In this document: piece after piece, positions 12,188 through 24,177 of the stretch
How positions within the stretch are numbered: position 1 is the first letter of the stretch
Layout of the letters: each line of letters starts with the position of its first letter
From: Petrosia ficiformis
Lineage: Eukaryota; Porifera; Demospongiae; Haplosclerida; Petrosiidae
Reading direction: 5' to 3'
NCBI GenBank assembly: GCA_947044365.1
Contig: OX345636.1
Span: forward strand, 27,083,466-27,147,465
Length of the DNA: 64,000 nt
The notes under the pieces: model-generated
What the model was told of the DNA's origin: nothing
Database searches by the model: none
The model's input: only the letters and a program-made list of their open reading frames with translations
Position numbers and translations under genes: made by a program

Positions 12188-13217
12188 TATATAATTGAAG
12201 GGCTCAGTGGAAAAAGGGGATAAGTGACAAAAAGTTAGTTTTGAGAAAAACACATTTAAACATTGACCATATCCATTTATAGGTTTAAAGTTATAAAATT
12301 TGGTATAAATATTCAGGCATGTATAGATAAGAAATTTAAAACTCTTTGAACAAAATTAAACAATAAACAGTAGTAGTTCAATATCAAAGAGTATCAAATG
12401 CTTAAGGAATAAATGGTCCTTTTATTACTGTAGTGTTCTCAAAGATTAATATAAAACTGCTTATACTTCTCAGGAATGAAGGGAATCATTTTCTTGAGAT
12501 CTTCAACCTTTTTAGGTAAGATAGTGTTTTCCATTAGGGTACTTAATGGGTAACGAAACAGAGATCAGTGGATGTTCTTTTTTCCTTCCTTTGAGTAGGC
12601 CTAAGTTCATCTTACTCCGACATTCCTCTGTACTATACGTATAACAAATCCAAACTTCCTTAGGATGATTCATCAATCATTAGCCTGTCCATCTACCCTT
12701 ACTTATCAATACGGTATTTCCATTTACCTAGCAACCCAAAGAAGTACTTGTTTTGTGCATCATAATTACTTAGCTTGTAGAAGTCTGTAAACAGCTTTAC
12801 TCTTTCTTCTTTGTTTAGTTTAGCTTGACAATGATACTACATTTGCCACAGGATAAGTCAATTAATTCTTTAGCCGGTTTCAGAGCTCCTGTGTACGTGG
12901 TGTATTCTTTTCCACTGTCTTTTAGCAACTTGATCTTTTTCCTCTTCCACTGGGATGCCATTTTCAAACGCTTTCTTCCATACCTTGTTCTCAATTCGGG
13001 AGTATTCGCTCCAAAACTACTTGACGCCATTTTTAAAAATTAACGTGGTTTCAAGATCACGTGAGATTACGTGTGACATTTTCAATGAAATTAATTAAAA
13101 TTCACATTTACGTATAGAATTTTTATACCAAACTTAATTAACACAGGTGTTTCTTGATGGTGCAGGAATTCACCAGAATGTCACTTATCCCCTTTTTCCA
13201 CTGACCCCTTCAATTAT
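12188..13217. mobile_element. TIR DNA transposon, deletion derivative (~1.03 kb)
   Basis: Terminal inverted repeats of about 40 bp are visible: TATATAATTGAAGGG, then TCAGTGGAAAAAGGGG and ATAAGTGACA at 12188-12229, and their reverse complement at 13175-13217, with one or two mismatches. A coding fragment lies inside. The superfamily was not identified. Confidence 0.75.
12440..13030 (-). pseudogene. Fragment of a transposon-encoded protein inside the 12.2-13.2 kb element
   Basis: On the minus strand the first 60 codons from the ATG at 13030 are open and basic (RYGRKRLKMASQWKRKK), with GKEY and the Cys pair CGKC. Beyond a frame break near 12822 coding-like sequence continues (KLFTDFYKLSNYDAQNKYFF), then a gap, then a C-terminal-like piece near 12450-12500. 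This looks like the two ends of a longer transposase gene with the centre deleted. The W/K-rich block followed by GKEY and Cys resembles N-termini of uncharacterised arthropod and sponge transposon proteins; that resemblance is from memory. Confidence 0.45.
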
Positions 13218-13674
13218 ATACAATGATTCAGCTAATCCATTACGTCCAATCTGATGTGCCAGGGACATATTGAGAAAATAGGTTTTTATTAGCATGGGCC
13301 TTGTGCTCTTTCCTCAACCATGAATGTCAACATTATAATACACTATTAGTATACAAATATATAGTAATCTCTTTAATATAATTAATAATTGTGTTCTGAT
13401 TTTCATTAATTGGTAAACATTAATAATTATTATTGGATATTTACACTTTTTACAGATGTATTTTCAAATCAAATCCTATGGAAGATAAAATTTAATCATA
13501 ATAATAAACGTTTTATAGAATATATTATACAACAGATAGAAATACATGTAAGATCTTGATTTCATTTCACCATATAGTATATCATCCAGCATGCAATTGG
13601 CTTGGGTGGTAGATAAGGGTTAAATACTACTTCAAATGCTTTCTATACTATTAGTCTATTACTATTATTTGTTG

Positions 13675-13834
13675 CCGTATTGTGGGATATTTTCGCTGGG
13701 TGTAATTTTCGTGTTTTGATTGATATTGCTCAAACTCCACCCATGACAAATTTTCGTGAGTTAAATATTCGTGGAATGGCTCTGTATCATGAAAAAACAA
13801 AAATTAGACCCCACAAAAATATCCCACTATACGG
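13675..13834. mobile_element. MITE, ~160 bp
   Basis: The ends are inverted: CCGTATTGTGGGATATTTT on the left, AATATCCCACTATACGG on the right. The outermost bases resemble those of the pogo-like element at 37558-39746 (CCGTATAGCTGG), so it may be a distant non-autonomous relative. The open frame over it is not a gene. Confidence 0.6.
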
Positions 13835-14151
13835 AACTTTTACAGAGTGGATGGTTTTACACAAATTCCACCAAGTAAATTATCTGGAAATACTGTTCTA
13901 CAAAATAGGCAGCTATATGTTCATTTCTTGGTTTACATATTCACACAAAATCAATGCTATTAATTTATCACTTTCTGTATCTCTCTGAACAGAAACTTTG
14001 TACTCAGACATACAGTTGTTAATTTTATACATAGGCAGATATATACATGTAGGCTAGCAAATAAATTATTACACTTTATGTTTACAGGCTGTGAAAGATC
14101 TCCCCAGACATAACAATGATATAGTGAATGCTATTATTGTTAGTATGTTAC

Positions 14152-14626
14152 AGACTTGGGGTCAAATACAAGCACTTGACAAAATTAATATGAAAATACA
14201 AATACAATTACTTTTTTTTCGATGTATTTGAAATACACATACAGATACAGCTTTAAATACTTATTTCTCATTACTGCACTTAATAAAGATCATTATTGAT
14301 TAAAATCATTACAGTTTACAAACATAAGAGTCTGTTAGACGACATCTTTCAGAACGAAAACTGCAATACTAAAATGTGTTCAAACTGTGTGGATGATGCT
14401 AAGATAAACAAAAATCTTGAAATGATTCTTGCAATGTATGGAAATTAATGATACTTCCAATATGCAGTGTATTCATATTTTAGCTTTTAAAAATACATTT
14501 ACAGTGTATTTCGATTACAAACACAAACACTTGTTATTCAAAACCCCAAAATACAAATACTTTTTAAAAGTATTTAAATACGACTAAATACAAATACTGA
14601 AGTATTTGTCTCCAAGTGTGGTACAT
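14152..14626. mobile_element. hAT-like non-autonomous element
   Basis: Left end CAGACTTGGGGTCAAATAC; right end, read inward on the other strand, CACACTTGGAGACAAATAC. The interior consists mainly of degenerate AAATACAAATAC motifs. No coding capacity. The family call rests on end similarity only. Confidence 0.5.
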
Positions 14627-15496
14627 CTGTCTTGCACCCAAATGGAGGTGTATTTTTATCAGCTACTTACTTTTGATCTAGCAGTATATTTTGCTACAAT
14701 ATTGACTCAATGTCCTTTTCTTCCAATCCAGTTTCATCAACCTAATGAATGGATTACACAATTGAAGCAACAATATCAATACACTTACTAACTATTTTTT
14801 TAGGAATATGTGTCTCAATTTCTGTATTATGTACTATATAAACCATGGACATGAGGTTTATATAACAGATACCATCTGCTGTGGAGGAGGTTTATGTAGT
14901 AGTTATAACACGTCTAGGTGGCTGTATGTGATTTATAAGCATGAAGCCTGCAGGCTGTAGGCCCAAAGGCAGAGCGAGTATAAATCAGAACACAGCCCAA
15001 CTGGGCATGTTATAATCGGTCTATATCACTTGCATAGGTGGTTGCTAAGACAAATTGAATGTTGCCAGGATACGTGATTACGTCATACTGTCCAACATTG
15101 AAATGCGTTCAAAGTTGTGTTCGTTATTTTGTCAAGAGCTGTTTACTCAATTTGGATTTAAAAAGACAGCGATACTGCTGAAATGAAATTGTCGCTGTTA
15201 TATCGAAAATCTTCTAACTTGTTTTTTTCAGTACCCAAACTGACTTCATTTGGTGAACTTGGTAATTCTTGCCATAATGTAGCTATTAGTCCTGGATTTA
15301 TTTAATATTGTTTAGAGCGTAGCTTTAAACAGGGTTATCCTCAATGGGCGAAGTATAATCGCTAGCCTCTAGACATGCACTGCGCGTGCGCAAGAAGCTG
15401 GAATAGCAGGTGCTGTTTTAAGAAAGCAAGTTGTTCGTAGCAAGAGAATCGTTTTTCATCCAGTGTAGACCTATTCCTGACTGATTCTGGATAGTA

Positions 15497-15737
15497 ATGT
15501 TCGCAACATCGTCCTCTAATGAGTCAACGGGGACAACTACTGTTCATGCCACGGAAGCCTCAACGGCTAGCACATCGAGCCCAAGTACTAGTGGTCCATT
15601 GACGCTGGAGGCAGTGCTGGACACTATCAGAGCAGCTGTCCAATCTGAAGTGGCCAGTGCCATGTCGGTACTGCCAGGGGCTCCATCATATACCAGTACT
15701 TCTCTAGGGTCTACATCCACAGTACCCATATCAGCAG
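15497..15737 (+). CDS. Candidate first coding exon, Ser/Thr-rich; gene unknown
   Basis: ATG at 15497 opens a Ser/Thr-rich frame (SSSNESTGTTTV) with a helical block (GPLTLEAVLDTIRAAVQ). The frame runs to a strong splice donor GCAG/GTAAGT at 15737 and stops just beyond it. Ser-rich leaders followed by LTLE-type helices occur in sponge retroelement and host genes, but I cannot name this one. No following exon was found, so it may be an orphan exon left by rearrangement. Confidence 0.35.
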
Positions 15738-15983
15738 GTAAGTAGACTTGTTATGTATATGGGCACACAACGATTCTTTCTGTCAGTGAAACAATTCCCA
15801 CGTATATAACACAGTGGATTATTAGACATTTTTATACAAAGTTTTATAATGTATCCATGGTGACCGTACCCACTTTGCGACCATGCATACCAGAGTTTCA
15901 GATGACACATACATTTAATGTACATGTATACATGAATACCAACTAACACATTAGTCAATATATAATTGTATATTAATACTCAC

Positions 15984-18256
15984 ATTGTAAAGAAAGGTTT
16001 CTTCAGCTACTTTCACTGCTTTCTTTTGTCTTCTGGTCTTTTTACTAGTTGGCTACAGTAGATATTAATAGATAATGTACTTGTTATTGCTAGTAAATAT
16101 TTACTCTCTAAATACAGCCTTGGTCTATAATAATAATGGGATGAATATTCGACATTAAACTCAAAGCTTCGTTAAAAAAGCTAGTTTTCATGGAACACAG
16201 ACACATTATTAATCACATGTTTAGATTTTACAAGTATGCAATCACAAACATTAAAGTGAAGCAAAGCATGATGTTCTGTATTAGTTATTAGTGTGTACAA
16301 AATAGCTGAATAACAAGTGAGGTTGTTGTCATGAAAATACTATATTGGAAGTCCCAATTCCCCAGAGCCAGTCAGTCATATATACATGTATATATATATA
16401 TATATATACACATATATATATACATGTATATATGGAGCATCATTGGCCTAAAGGGCTTTTTATTTGTGTTTGGACAAAGGTTGGAAAACAACCTTCAAAT
16501 CTTCGTCAGCAGAAACAAACGAAAGTTCGAAGGTTCGCACATGTTTTTATCGATGTTGCTTTTACTGTTAGTCTTGATTGACTAAAGAAAACCTCCAAAA
16601 CTGGATTATTGCTTTTTAATGAGTACTAGTCTTGTTCCTGGCGGCGTTTCTATTCAGAATAGGCATTGTTGGACTGAGAAATAAGACAAAAGCAGCCAGT
16701 AACACAGCCTCAACTATCCTGGAACACGCCCATATTATTTACCACACATATAGATTGTAGGAAGTGTGCATGAGCAAACATTAAAGTGGGCATAGCAGCG
16801 AAGCTTTGAAGGTAGAAATGTAGTTTAAATGTGCACCAAACAAATGAGGATTCAAACCTTTTACGTAGCTATGATTATTTAAAACCCATCAATAACTCTG
16901 ATATACATGTACATGTATATATTTACCTGTTCATCGTCTGCAGTATCTGTGTCATCCTCTTTTACTTATTGAATCTGGTACTCACTATCACCCTAATCAA
17001 ATGCTACATCGATATTAAGAACAGGAAGCTCTTTAACATCTTTCTTCCTGGAATTTCATCCTTTAATTCTTTTTCATCTTCACTGGGAACTTCTTCATAT
17101 GAGGAAAGGGACTGTTCATTGTCTGAACTGTGTGCATGTATGAGAGAAATAGAGACAGAGAAAGAGAAAGCCTAATTAGATGTCACAAATAACAACACAG
17201 AATTATCACATCTTCAAAACTACTAACAAGTAATGAAATATTGACTCTAGTTAACATACCTAGTATCATCATCACTATCATGACTAATAATCTTCCTCTT
17301 GACTCTTCTTTTTGTTTCTTATTCTGTTCTACTTCGTGTTTTTTTTGTTGGATTGATATCACTAAGTTTAAGTGATAACTCAACTTTCCCAGTACTTTTA
17401 TTAACTCTGTATGTGTTTGAAAGATGATAATACAAACTATTATAGTAATATATTTTAGTGTAGAGTGGTGTGTTGATAATAGTACAGTAATATAGAACTG
17501 GAATGGATCCTGTCTTTTACTATCTGGATATCTGTTCACAATAATGGTCAGGTACCCGGATAATTGCTCTAAAAATTAATTTACACTAAAATACAAAGTA
17601 TTTTGTAATCAACAATGAAAGATGTTTATACAAGCAGCATTGGTGTTTCTACAGATTGTTCTGCGCTCTAAAAGCCAAAGAAGCTGGTAACATGAAGCAA
17701 GACACTTATCAAATGCCATTTTATTGCAATTTCGATTTCATGTGTTTCTGTGTTTTTTGATAAGCTCACATAGACACTGGGCCAAAGAGCTTCTTATTTG
17801 ACACTGCACAGTTCTCTCTTTGGGCCAGTGGCGCAGTTAATTATGATTATATTGTCACAAACAGCATTATCTCTTAGTTGATCAGCTCAAGATGTATTAC
17901 CACACTAACCATTGTTGAGCCAATTCAGCCTATACTTCCAAAAAGTATCAAAAACTCTGACATGTTTTGTTTCTGCACTTGCGCAAACATTAAAAGAGTA
18001 TCCGGATACAAAGTAACATGCAGATCCACATGTTCAGTTGTGGATAATTATGATATTCATCCACGAATTATTACAACTGTGTCACAACTTCTACTATAAT
18101 AGATTCCAGAATTTTAATCACACAATTTTAATTGACTTACTAGATAACTTTAATTCATACTATCTCTCCCTCTTCTACAATAGACTTAAATTTTTGATAT
18201 ACTATCGATCAGAGAAGTTGGCTATCATAACCCTTCCAACAATACCACAACCAAGT
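15984..18256 (-). pseudogene. Decayed exons resembling RRP5/PDCD11 (S1-domain ribosome-biogenesis factor)
   Basis: Minus-strand exons with splice signals: 18256-18141 (VGRVMIANFSDR, typical of an S1 RNA-binding domain, with in-frame stops), 17406-17260 (TGKVELSLKLSDINP, the end of an S1 domain, then a basic/acidic linker RRVKRKIISHDSDDDT with one stop), 17127 to about 17040 (SDNEQSLSSYEEVPSEDEKE, joined in phase to the previous exon), a small acidic exon near 16961-16924 and 16052-15984 (SKKTRRQKKAVKVAEETF). S1 repeats followed by an acidic/basic linker are the layout of RRP5, which acts in pre-rRNA processing in the nucleolus. The in-frame stops and missing neighbours argue for a pseudogene or an old duplicated fragment. 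Confidence 0.45.
17775..17830. repeat. Short perfect-ended hairpin, 56 bp
   Basis: CACTGGGCCAAAGAG at the left and CTCTTTGGGCCAGTG at the right form inverted ends only 56 bp apart. The CACTG termini recall a minimal CACTA derivative. No gene here. Confidence 0.6.
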
Positions 18257-18314
18257 CTATAAAATAGAGGATTATAAAATAATAATTACATGTTTCTTTC
18301 ATTCCTGAGATAAA

Positions 18315-18480
18315 TTAACCCTTTCGTACCGAGACGCCGTTTATACACGTCACCTAGTAATTACATCCGCGTTCGAATGACGTATATATACGGCGGGAAT
18401 ACAGAGCGCGCTATATTGCTGTATCGCAGGTTAGTCAGCAGCTCTTCTTCAGCTGCATCGTTCTAAAAGGAAAGCTAATA
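18315..18480 (+). mobile_element. piggyBac-like 5' end
   Basis: TTAA is followed at once by CCCTTTCGTACCGAGACGCC, which fits piggyBac elements that insert at TTAA and often begin CCC/CCCT. GC content jumps relative to its surroundings. No partner end or transposase was found, so this is a fragment or a short MITE. Confidence 0.35.
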
Positions 18481-18777
18481 TACCCCTTTACTGTTGAAGA
18501 CTGTTACTAACCTGCAATCAGCCTTAACTCTTTCACTAGAGAACACATATTCCTCTCTCATCTCAGGTCAGCAAGATTTCAAATGGTTATTAATTACTAA
18601 CATTTATGTATAATAATTATCGTAGTATTAAGGTAATCGTGGGTAACTCCGGACACGCCCAAACTACCTATTTCATACTCGTTCTCAACAAAGAGCAGCA
18701 TTGCAACTACAATAGTTCTACTGTCACTAGCTACACACATATGCTTGAAAATGAGCATGATACAAAGAGTATGCAAT

Positions 18778-18868
18778 ACATTATTATTCACAAATACGTG
18801 ATTCACACTAATAAGTAGTAGTGCTACTACCCGTTAGTGTGAATCGCGTATTTGTGAGTAAATAATGT
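18778..18868. repeat. Imperfect inverted repeat, ~37-bp arms
   Basis: The arm containing ATTCACAAATACGTGATTC and CACACTAAT is mirrored by TTAGTGTGAATCGCGTATTT and GTGAGTAAATAATG after a 19-bp loop. It would fold into a stable stem. It abuts the 5' limit of hAT copy A. Confidence 0.75.
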
Positions 18869-18879
18869 AATGAAGTGAA

Positions 18880-20578
18880 AGTTTCACTAGACCAAAGGTC
18901 TGATGTCGTTGAAAAGAACTGTGAAACACTCCATCCCTATATGAGTTACACAATTCATTATATCAACAAGGAATGCCTTTTTGCCAACTGACCACACCAG
19001 CAATAATCTTGCAGAAGCTTTAGAAGCAACTATGGATGGATGGAAGGAATTTGAAGAAGGAACAACAAGTCTGCATCACAACAAACAATCGTTCAAATAT
19101 TGTTAATACCACTAGTAAACTTCACTGGCAAAGGTTACCTTGCTTTGGGCATAATCTTAACTTCGCCATTACAAAAGCTCTGAAAGACGACCACCATATT
19201 TCAAGGGCCCTTGGACTGACAAGAAAAATTTTGAGTGCTTTTTCAGCCAGCTGGAAGAGGAGAAGGGAGCTAATGAATACTCAAGCTGCTAAAAATCTTT
19301 CCCAACACAGCTTGATCAATGTGAGTGAATGAATAGTTATATAAATCATTAGCACCTGTATGTATGAACCATGTGATAATTGTTTAATTCTTTATAATAT
19401 TAGGATAGTCCTACTCACTGGGGATCAATGGAGGCAATGGTGACCCGTTTACTGGAGCAGGAGGATGCTGTACGAGTAGTGCTCAGTTCAGACCGAAAGC
19501 TGAGTTATCTTGTACCAATGTGGCAAGACATAGATGTTCTGGAATCCATTTCGAAAGCGTTATCCTTGATTTCTGAATTAACTGATTTTCTTTCTGGAGA
19601 AAACCACATAACTGTCTCTGCAGTTATGCCAGTCTCGCATAATCTTAAAACAAAAATACTGTTAGCTAAAGAAGATGATACAGCACTCACTAGAGACATC
19701 AAGAAAATAGTCTTTGAAGATTTGCATGCCCGTTATACTGATCCCAGTGTACTAAAGCTACTTTCTACTGCAACCTTTATAGACCCACGTTTTAAAACAG
19801 ATTACTGTGAAGACAAGGAAGATCAATTGAAAAGCAGGCTAAAGAGTTCATGCAGCCGAGAGCACAGCGGAATCACACAAGCAGTCTACTGCCCCACAGT
19901 CACCTCCTCCAAAGAAGAAGAAATTGTGTGCCTTTCTAAAGAAGGTTGAAAAAGAGTCAAGTGACCTTTCTCCTGAAGTGAAAGTTGCAAATGAAGTTGA
20001 GTCATATTTAGGTTCCCGTAACCTTGACATAGGAAGTGATTTGTCCCCATTGAAATAGTGGAAGGAACATACCAACTCCTATCCTACATTAGCCAAATTA
20101 GCTACATTGTATCAAGATCCTTTGTGTGTGTGCAGTAAGTTGTGCTTCGAGATTCCATTAAATCCCGCATTCCCACGGGTTATTTTTAATCATTTTCACA
20201 TGGGTGGCCAGCTAAAATAGTGCTTACCACTGTTTGTTAGGCTTTTCTAAGTAGCAATTGAGTTAGAAAAGAGTGCTAGGCATCTATTCTTTAATATATG
20301 GGCTAAATTTGTGTGCTGAGGAGTGTTACTATTATTTTGGTAGCATGACTACTTGTTCAGTCTATACTGCAGTATGTCAAAAAATTAGTTTTACATATAC
20401 ATCTAGTATTGTAGAAGTCTGAACTAGTTGTTTCAAGCATTGTTTGATGCCTAAAAACGCTCATGGGTGTGAACAATCATAGAAACATGTGGTTAGTCAG
20501 CATTTACATGTAGTTGTATTGCTATATTCTATTTTAAAATACCGTGGTACTATAACAGCCAATACTACCCAGCTCTAA
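18880..20578 (+). mobile_element. hAT transposon copy A (5' truncated)
   Basis: Contains hAT transposase sequence and ends at about 20578 with TACCCAGCTCTA, whose reverse complement TAGAGCTGGGTAGTA resembles the 5' end of copy B (TAGGGCTGGGTGGTA). No matching 5' end lies upstream, so this copy is truncated. The sequence downstream of the end is shared with copy C, showing the two arose by duplication of a larger segment. Confidence 0.7.
19020..20215 (+). pseudogene. hAT (ZBED-like) transposase, copy A
   Basis: Regions of the RNase-H-like hAT core are readable: RLPCFGHNLNFAITKAL, then a GT-AG intron (about 19324-19404), then DSPTHWGSMEAMVTRLLEQE and GENHITVSAVMPVSHNLK, HARYTDPSVL and FIDPRFKTDY. 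The C-terminal dimerisation block (YPTLAKLA) is present but broken by frameshifts and an in-frame TAG in the WWKEH motif. The N-terminus with the BED finger is missing. Would have bound hAT ends and catalysed transposition. Inactive. Confidence 0.8.
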
Positions 20579-20778
20579 TGTACAGTAGTCATTGCATTAC
20601 CTCTGAATGGTCATATTCATTGAATGAGACACACCCACTATAGATACATCACGAGAATAACAGAAACATATTTCCTATAATATAATACATGTACATACAT
20701 GTACATACATGTACATGTATATAGTACATGTACACAGTAGATGTATTACCAAGAAATACCAATACTAATAGTACATGT

Positions 20779-22424
20779 TAGGGCTGGGTGGTACGTATAC
20801 TGGTATTTAGTTACAAAACGGTATCAATTACATACCGTTGCGGTATTTTTCTATTAATACACAAATAACAAATATAGTAACACCTGAAATATTGAAAATT
20901 TGAATGGTATTAATACGGTATATTTTACGTACAAGCCCCACATGTGAAGTATTATGATAGTAAGCATCTGAACTCTGAACTTGTGAGTAAAGTTGGTACA
21001 AAGAGTGTTGTTTGGAACTATTTCAGTCTAGAAAAAGGTCGAGATGGATGATGATGGAGAGGTTGTATGTCGAACTTTCCAAAGGAAAGTTCTAGCTAGA
21101 CATGGGAACACCTCTAACCTCTTGTCTCATTTGAGAGCTAATCACGGTAGAATGTTTAGTTAAGTTAGGGAAGCGATGAAAACGAAGGAGAAGACATCAA
21201 GGCAGAGTGGTAGTACAAGCATACCAATTGCACAGTCATCTTTGAAAGAAGTTGTAGAAAAAAGCCAGAAGTAGGAAAAAAAAAAGGAAAGAGGTGGAAA
21301 GAGTTAACCGACGCAGTTACTTATTGTCTTGCTAAGGACAATCTTCCAGTATATTGTGTTGAAAATCCAGGCTTTCAGAGTATGGTGAAAGCATTTGATG
21401 GGTGGTATGAACTACCCAGTTGGTCATACTTCTCCAGGACAGCTTTGCCATCTTTGTATACTTTGACCAGGGAGTGAGTAAAACAAGAGATTGCAACCAT
21501 GAATTTTTTTCTTCTACAACAGATTTGTGGTCAAGCATACATGTAGGTATGAGACCATATATGAGTTAAACGATTCATTTTATTGACGAGGAATGGAAAC
21601 TCAACAGTAGATGTTTACAAACTCATTTTATACCTGAAGATCACACTGGTGAAAACCTTGCCGAGGCGATGGAAGCAACATTAGATGCTTGGGACTTGGA
21701 TGTAACAAACCAAGTGTGTTTAACAACTGATAGCGGCACATATATTATTATTAAAGCAACTGCAGACTTGGGGTGGCCTAGGCTATCTTGTTTTGGCCAC
21801 AATATGCATCCGGCCATCACAAAGGCACTTGATAACAAACATGTACCAGAGCTCTTGGACTTTGTCGGAAATTAGTAAATGCTTTCTCCATGTCCTGGAA
21901 ACGCAAGAGAGAATTAATTAAAGCACAAGTGAATCTCCAGCTTCCCAACTTTTTTAGTGGCGGTAAGAAATTCTATAAATAATTTGTAAAATATGTTCTA
22001 ATTTGCATTTCAAATAATGTATAATTAAATAATGTATAATTATTATAAATATTGTTAATTATAAATATTGTCAACTTTATGTGTGGCAGGATTGTCCAAC
22101 CAGATGGGGTCTATGGCAAAGATGGTCAGCAGGATACTGGAACAAGAGGAAGGAATTTGTGTAGTCTTAAGCACAGACAGAAAAACCACCCATTTAATCC
22201 CCACCTGGCAGGATATTGATGTTATCCAATCCATCCACCAAGCTCTTTCTCCTCTCTCGAGTCTGACCGATATGCTCTCTGGAGAATCGTATGTAACAGT
22301 GTCAGCAGTCTTGCCAATTGTACATCTCATTGAGAATAACTTGTTGAAAGAAGAAGAGTCAGATACACAGCTAACAAAGGACATTAAATGTCGTATTAAG
22401 GGGGACCTCAATAGTCGATATGAA
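20779..22424 (+). mobile_element. hAT transposon copy B, truncated at 3' end
   Basis: The 5' end at 20779 reads TAGGGCTGGGTGGTACGTAT. A BED-type finger region follows at about 20990-21165 (SVVWNYFSLEKGRDG, SNLLSHLRANH), but the second Cys of the CxxC pair reads Phe. The catalytic core is seen at 21540-22424 (HTGENLAEAMEATLDAW, LSCFGHNMHPAITKAL, LIPTWQDIDVIQS) with stops and frameshifts. Homology ceases at about 22424, well before the C-terminal domain. It is diverged from copies A and C. Confidence 0.75.
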
Positions 22425-23077
22425 GGTATACTTGCACAATCTGACTCACATCAATCCAATAGTTTTTCTCCACATGCGCACAAACTATGTACTTGGTATT
22501 GTACTCGGTACCTTCAGTTCCAAGCTTCAAAGTACTCGGTATCGCACCAAACTGGGAAAAATCACTAATTTCCACATATATGTAGTCACGTGAATTATCG
22601 TATCATGTGATTGACACAGATCTTATCAATCCACACTGCAGGCGCAGAGTGTCAGTTCAACTCAGGTGTGTTTGTCAATCATCAATCCCCCAGGCAAAGA
22701 GTCAGCTGGTCATTCCTTATTTTTTGGTTGGTAACTTGTGTATTTTGATATTATGATAGATAGTAAAGTACAATATGGATTTATTTTATTTTTTGTTGTA
22801 ATTCTTGCATGCTTGCGTATCATAGTCTCTCTCTCTCTCTCTCTATCTCTATCTCTCTCTGTTGTGCAATGTGTTTGATTTGTTAATTGTTGCGACAGTT
22901 TAAAAATCTATTGCAATTTGCTTAATAAATCAGAGAAGGGTCAATGAGCATCACAAATACAACATAGAGATGTATAGATGAGATGCATGTGTGTGTGTGT
23001 GGGTGTTGGGTTGTACTGTGTCACTGTTGTTAAGATTAGTTGTATAAGAAACCATCTTCACTTATTTTTGTAGGATC
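22425..23077. other. Intergenic; CT and GT microsatellites
   Basis: No gene seen. Runs of CT at 22828-22860 and GT at 22988-23001. A likely splice acceptor (TTTTTGTAG/GATCATGG) at about 23072 suggests a 5' UTR intron of the following gene. Confidence 0.5.
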
Positions 23078-24177
23078 ATGGCTAACCCAATAATGAGTGC
23101 CTCACAGATGAACTGGTCTCAATTCAGAAAAAGTACATTTGCATCGTGTGCTCCTAGGCCATCGTCAAGCTCTCATTATCAACAATTTAGCAATGAACTT
23201 CTGGAAATTGCATCAGCAGATAAAACAGAAGTACCAGAACCATACAAACTTAGCCAAATCACTTCTCGAGAGACTTTGGACCATCGTAGTGGATGCTCAA
23301 ATGTTAAAGTGTGGATTCACCAAAGACTCAATATTCGTGATTGTAATATACTTATAAACCAGAGTATAAAGCCATCAGAAGTTGGACTAAACCAGCTATT
23401 TTTAACGAAAACAAAGAGGCCAGATGTGGCCATCTATGATGATAATGAAATAATATCGGTTCAAATAGAAGTTGTGTCGAATGATGATAGATTAACAACT
23501 ACAAAATGTATTAGAAAACTCTCGTATGGATTAATGGATCAATTAAGGTGGCAGAAAAATCGAAACAGAACCATATGCTCTTGTACTGGATTTATTTTTC
23601 TTCAAAAGGAGAAAATGAACATGCTGTCAAATTAGAATGTAATTGGTGTGACGAGAACTTTAAATATGTAGCAGTACGAACTCTGCTTGCATTAGATGAA
23701 GTATGCCAGGAATTACTGTTAGTAGTAGGTGCTGAAAGAGAGAAAGTGAATCGAATCGCAAACTTAGAAGATGCTGGTTTAACTTTACCCCTTACACCTT
23801 CCTACATAAAAGAAGCATTTGGACTAAATGGCATTCTAGTATGCTCAGGGCAATCTGTTGTTATCATTAATGATCATGATAATAAGGTATACAAACATCC
23901 CCTAACGTCTGCAGCTTATCAAGTATTAGATGCTATTTGTTTTCGAAGTAGTACCAATGTTGTATTTCCTACAGAAAAGATATTAAAGAAGGATATTTCG
24001 TTTTTTGTATTTGCATTCTATAGTCTGCCTAAATCTATCCAACAAATACAGGCTAATATTGTGTCTTTTATAGGAGGTGTCGTTTCAGCAATTGAAGAGT
24101 TACGTACATGCAATGGAAAGAGCACATTTAGATATTAGAAGAGATAATGTATGCTATGATAGTAACAATCAAGTATG
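23078..24177 (+). pseudogene. REase/kinase-like (Crinkler-type architecture) protein, frameshifted and truncated
   Basis: The first half has KRPDVAIYDDNEIISVQIEV, a PD-...-E pattern like a degenerate PD-(D/E)XK nuclease core, followed by YGLMDQLRWQKNRN. The second half has a beta-strand/Lys motif (NDHDNKVYKHP) and, in another frame at about 24121-24160, a kinase-like catalytic-loop motif HLDIRRDN. One single-base break lies in a T run near 23600, another at about 24121. The frame ends where hAT copy C begins (24172), so the rest of the kinase-like lobe is lost. REase plus kinase domains are known from CR (Crinkler) effectors and related eukaryotic genes. That assignment is by motif only. Confidence 0.4.

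Noticed and set aside
22055..22411. Minus-strand ORF in hAT copy B
   Set aside because: Antisense of the hAT transposase frame that encodes a recognisable core.
23548..24138. Independent second gene
   Set aside because: Its start is an internal codon; the frame continues the protein from 23078 after a one-base break in a T run.
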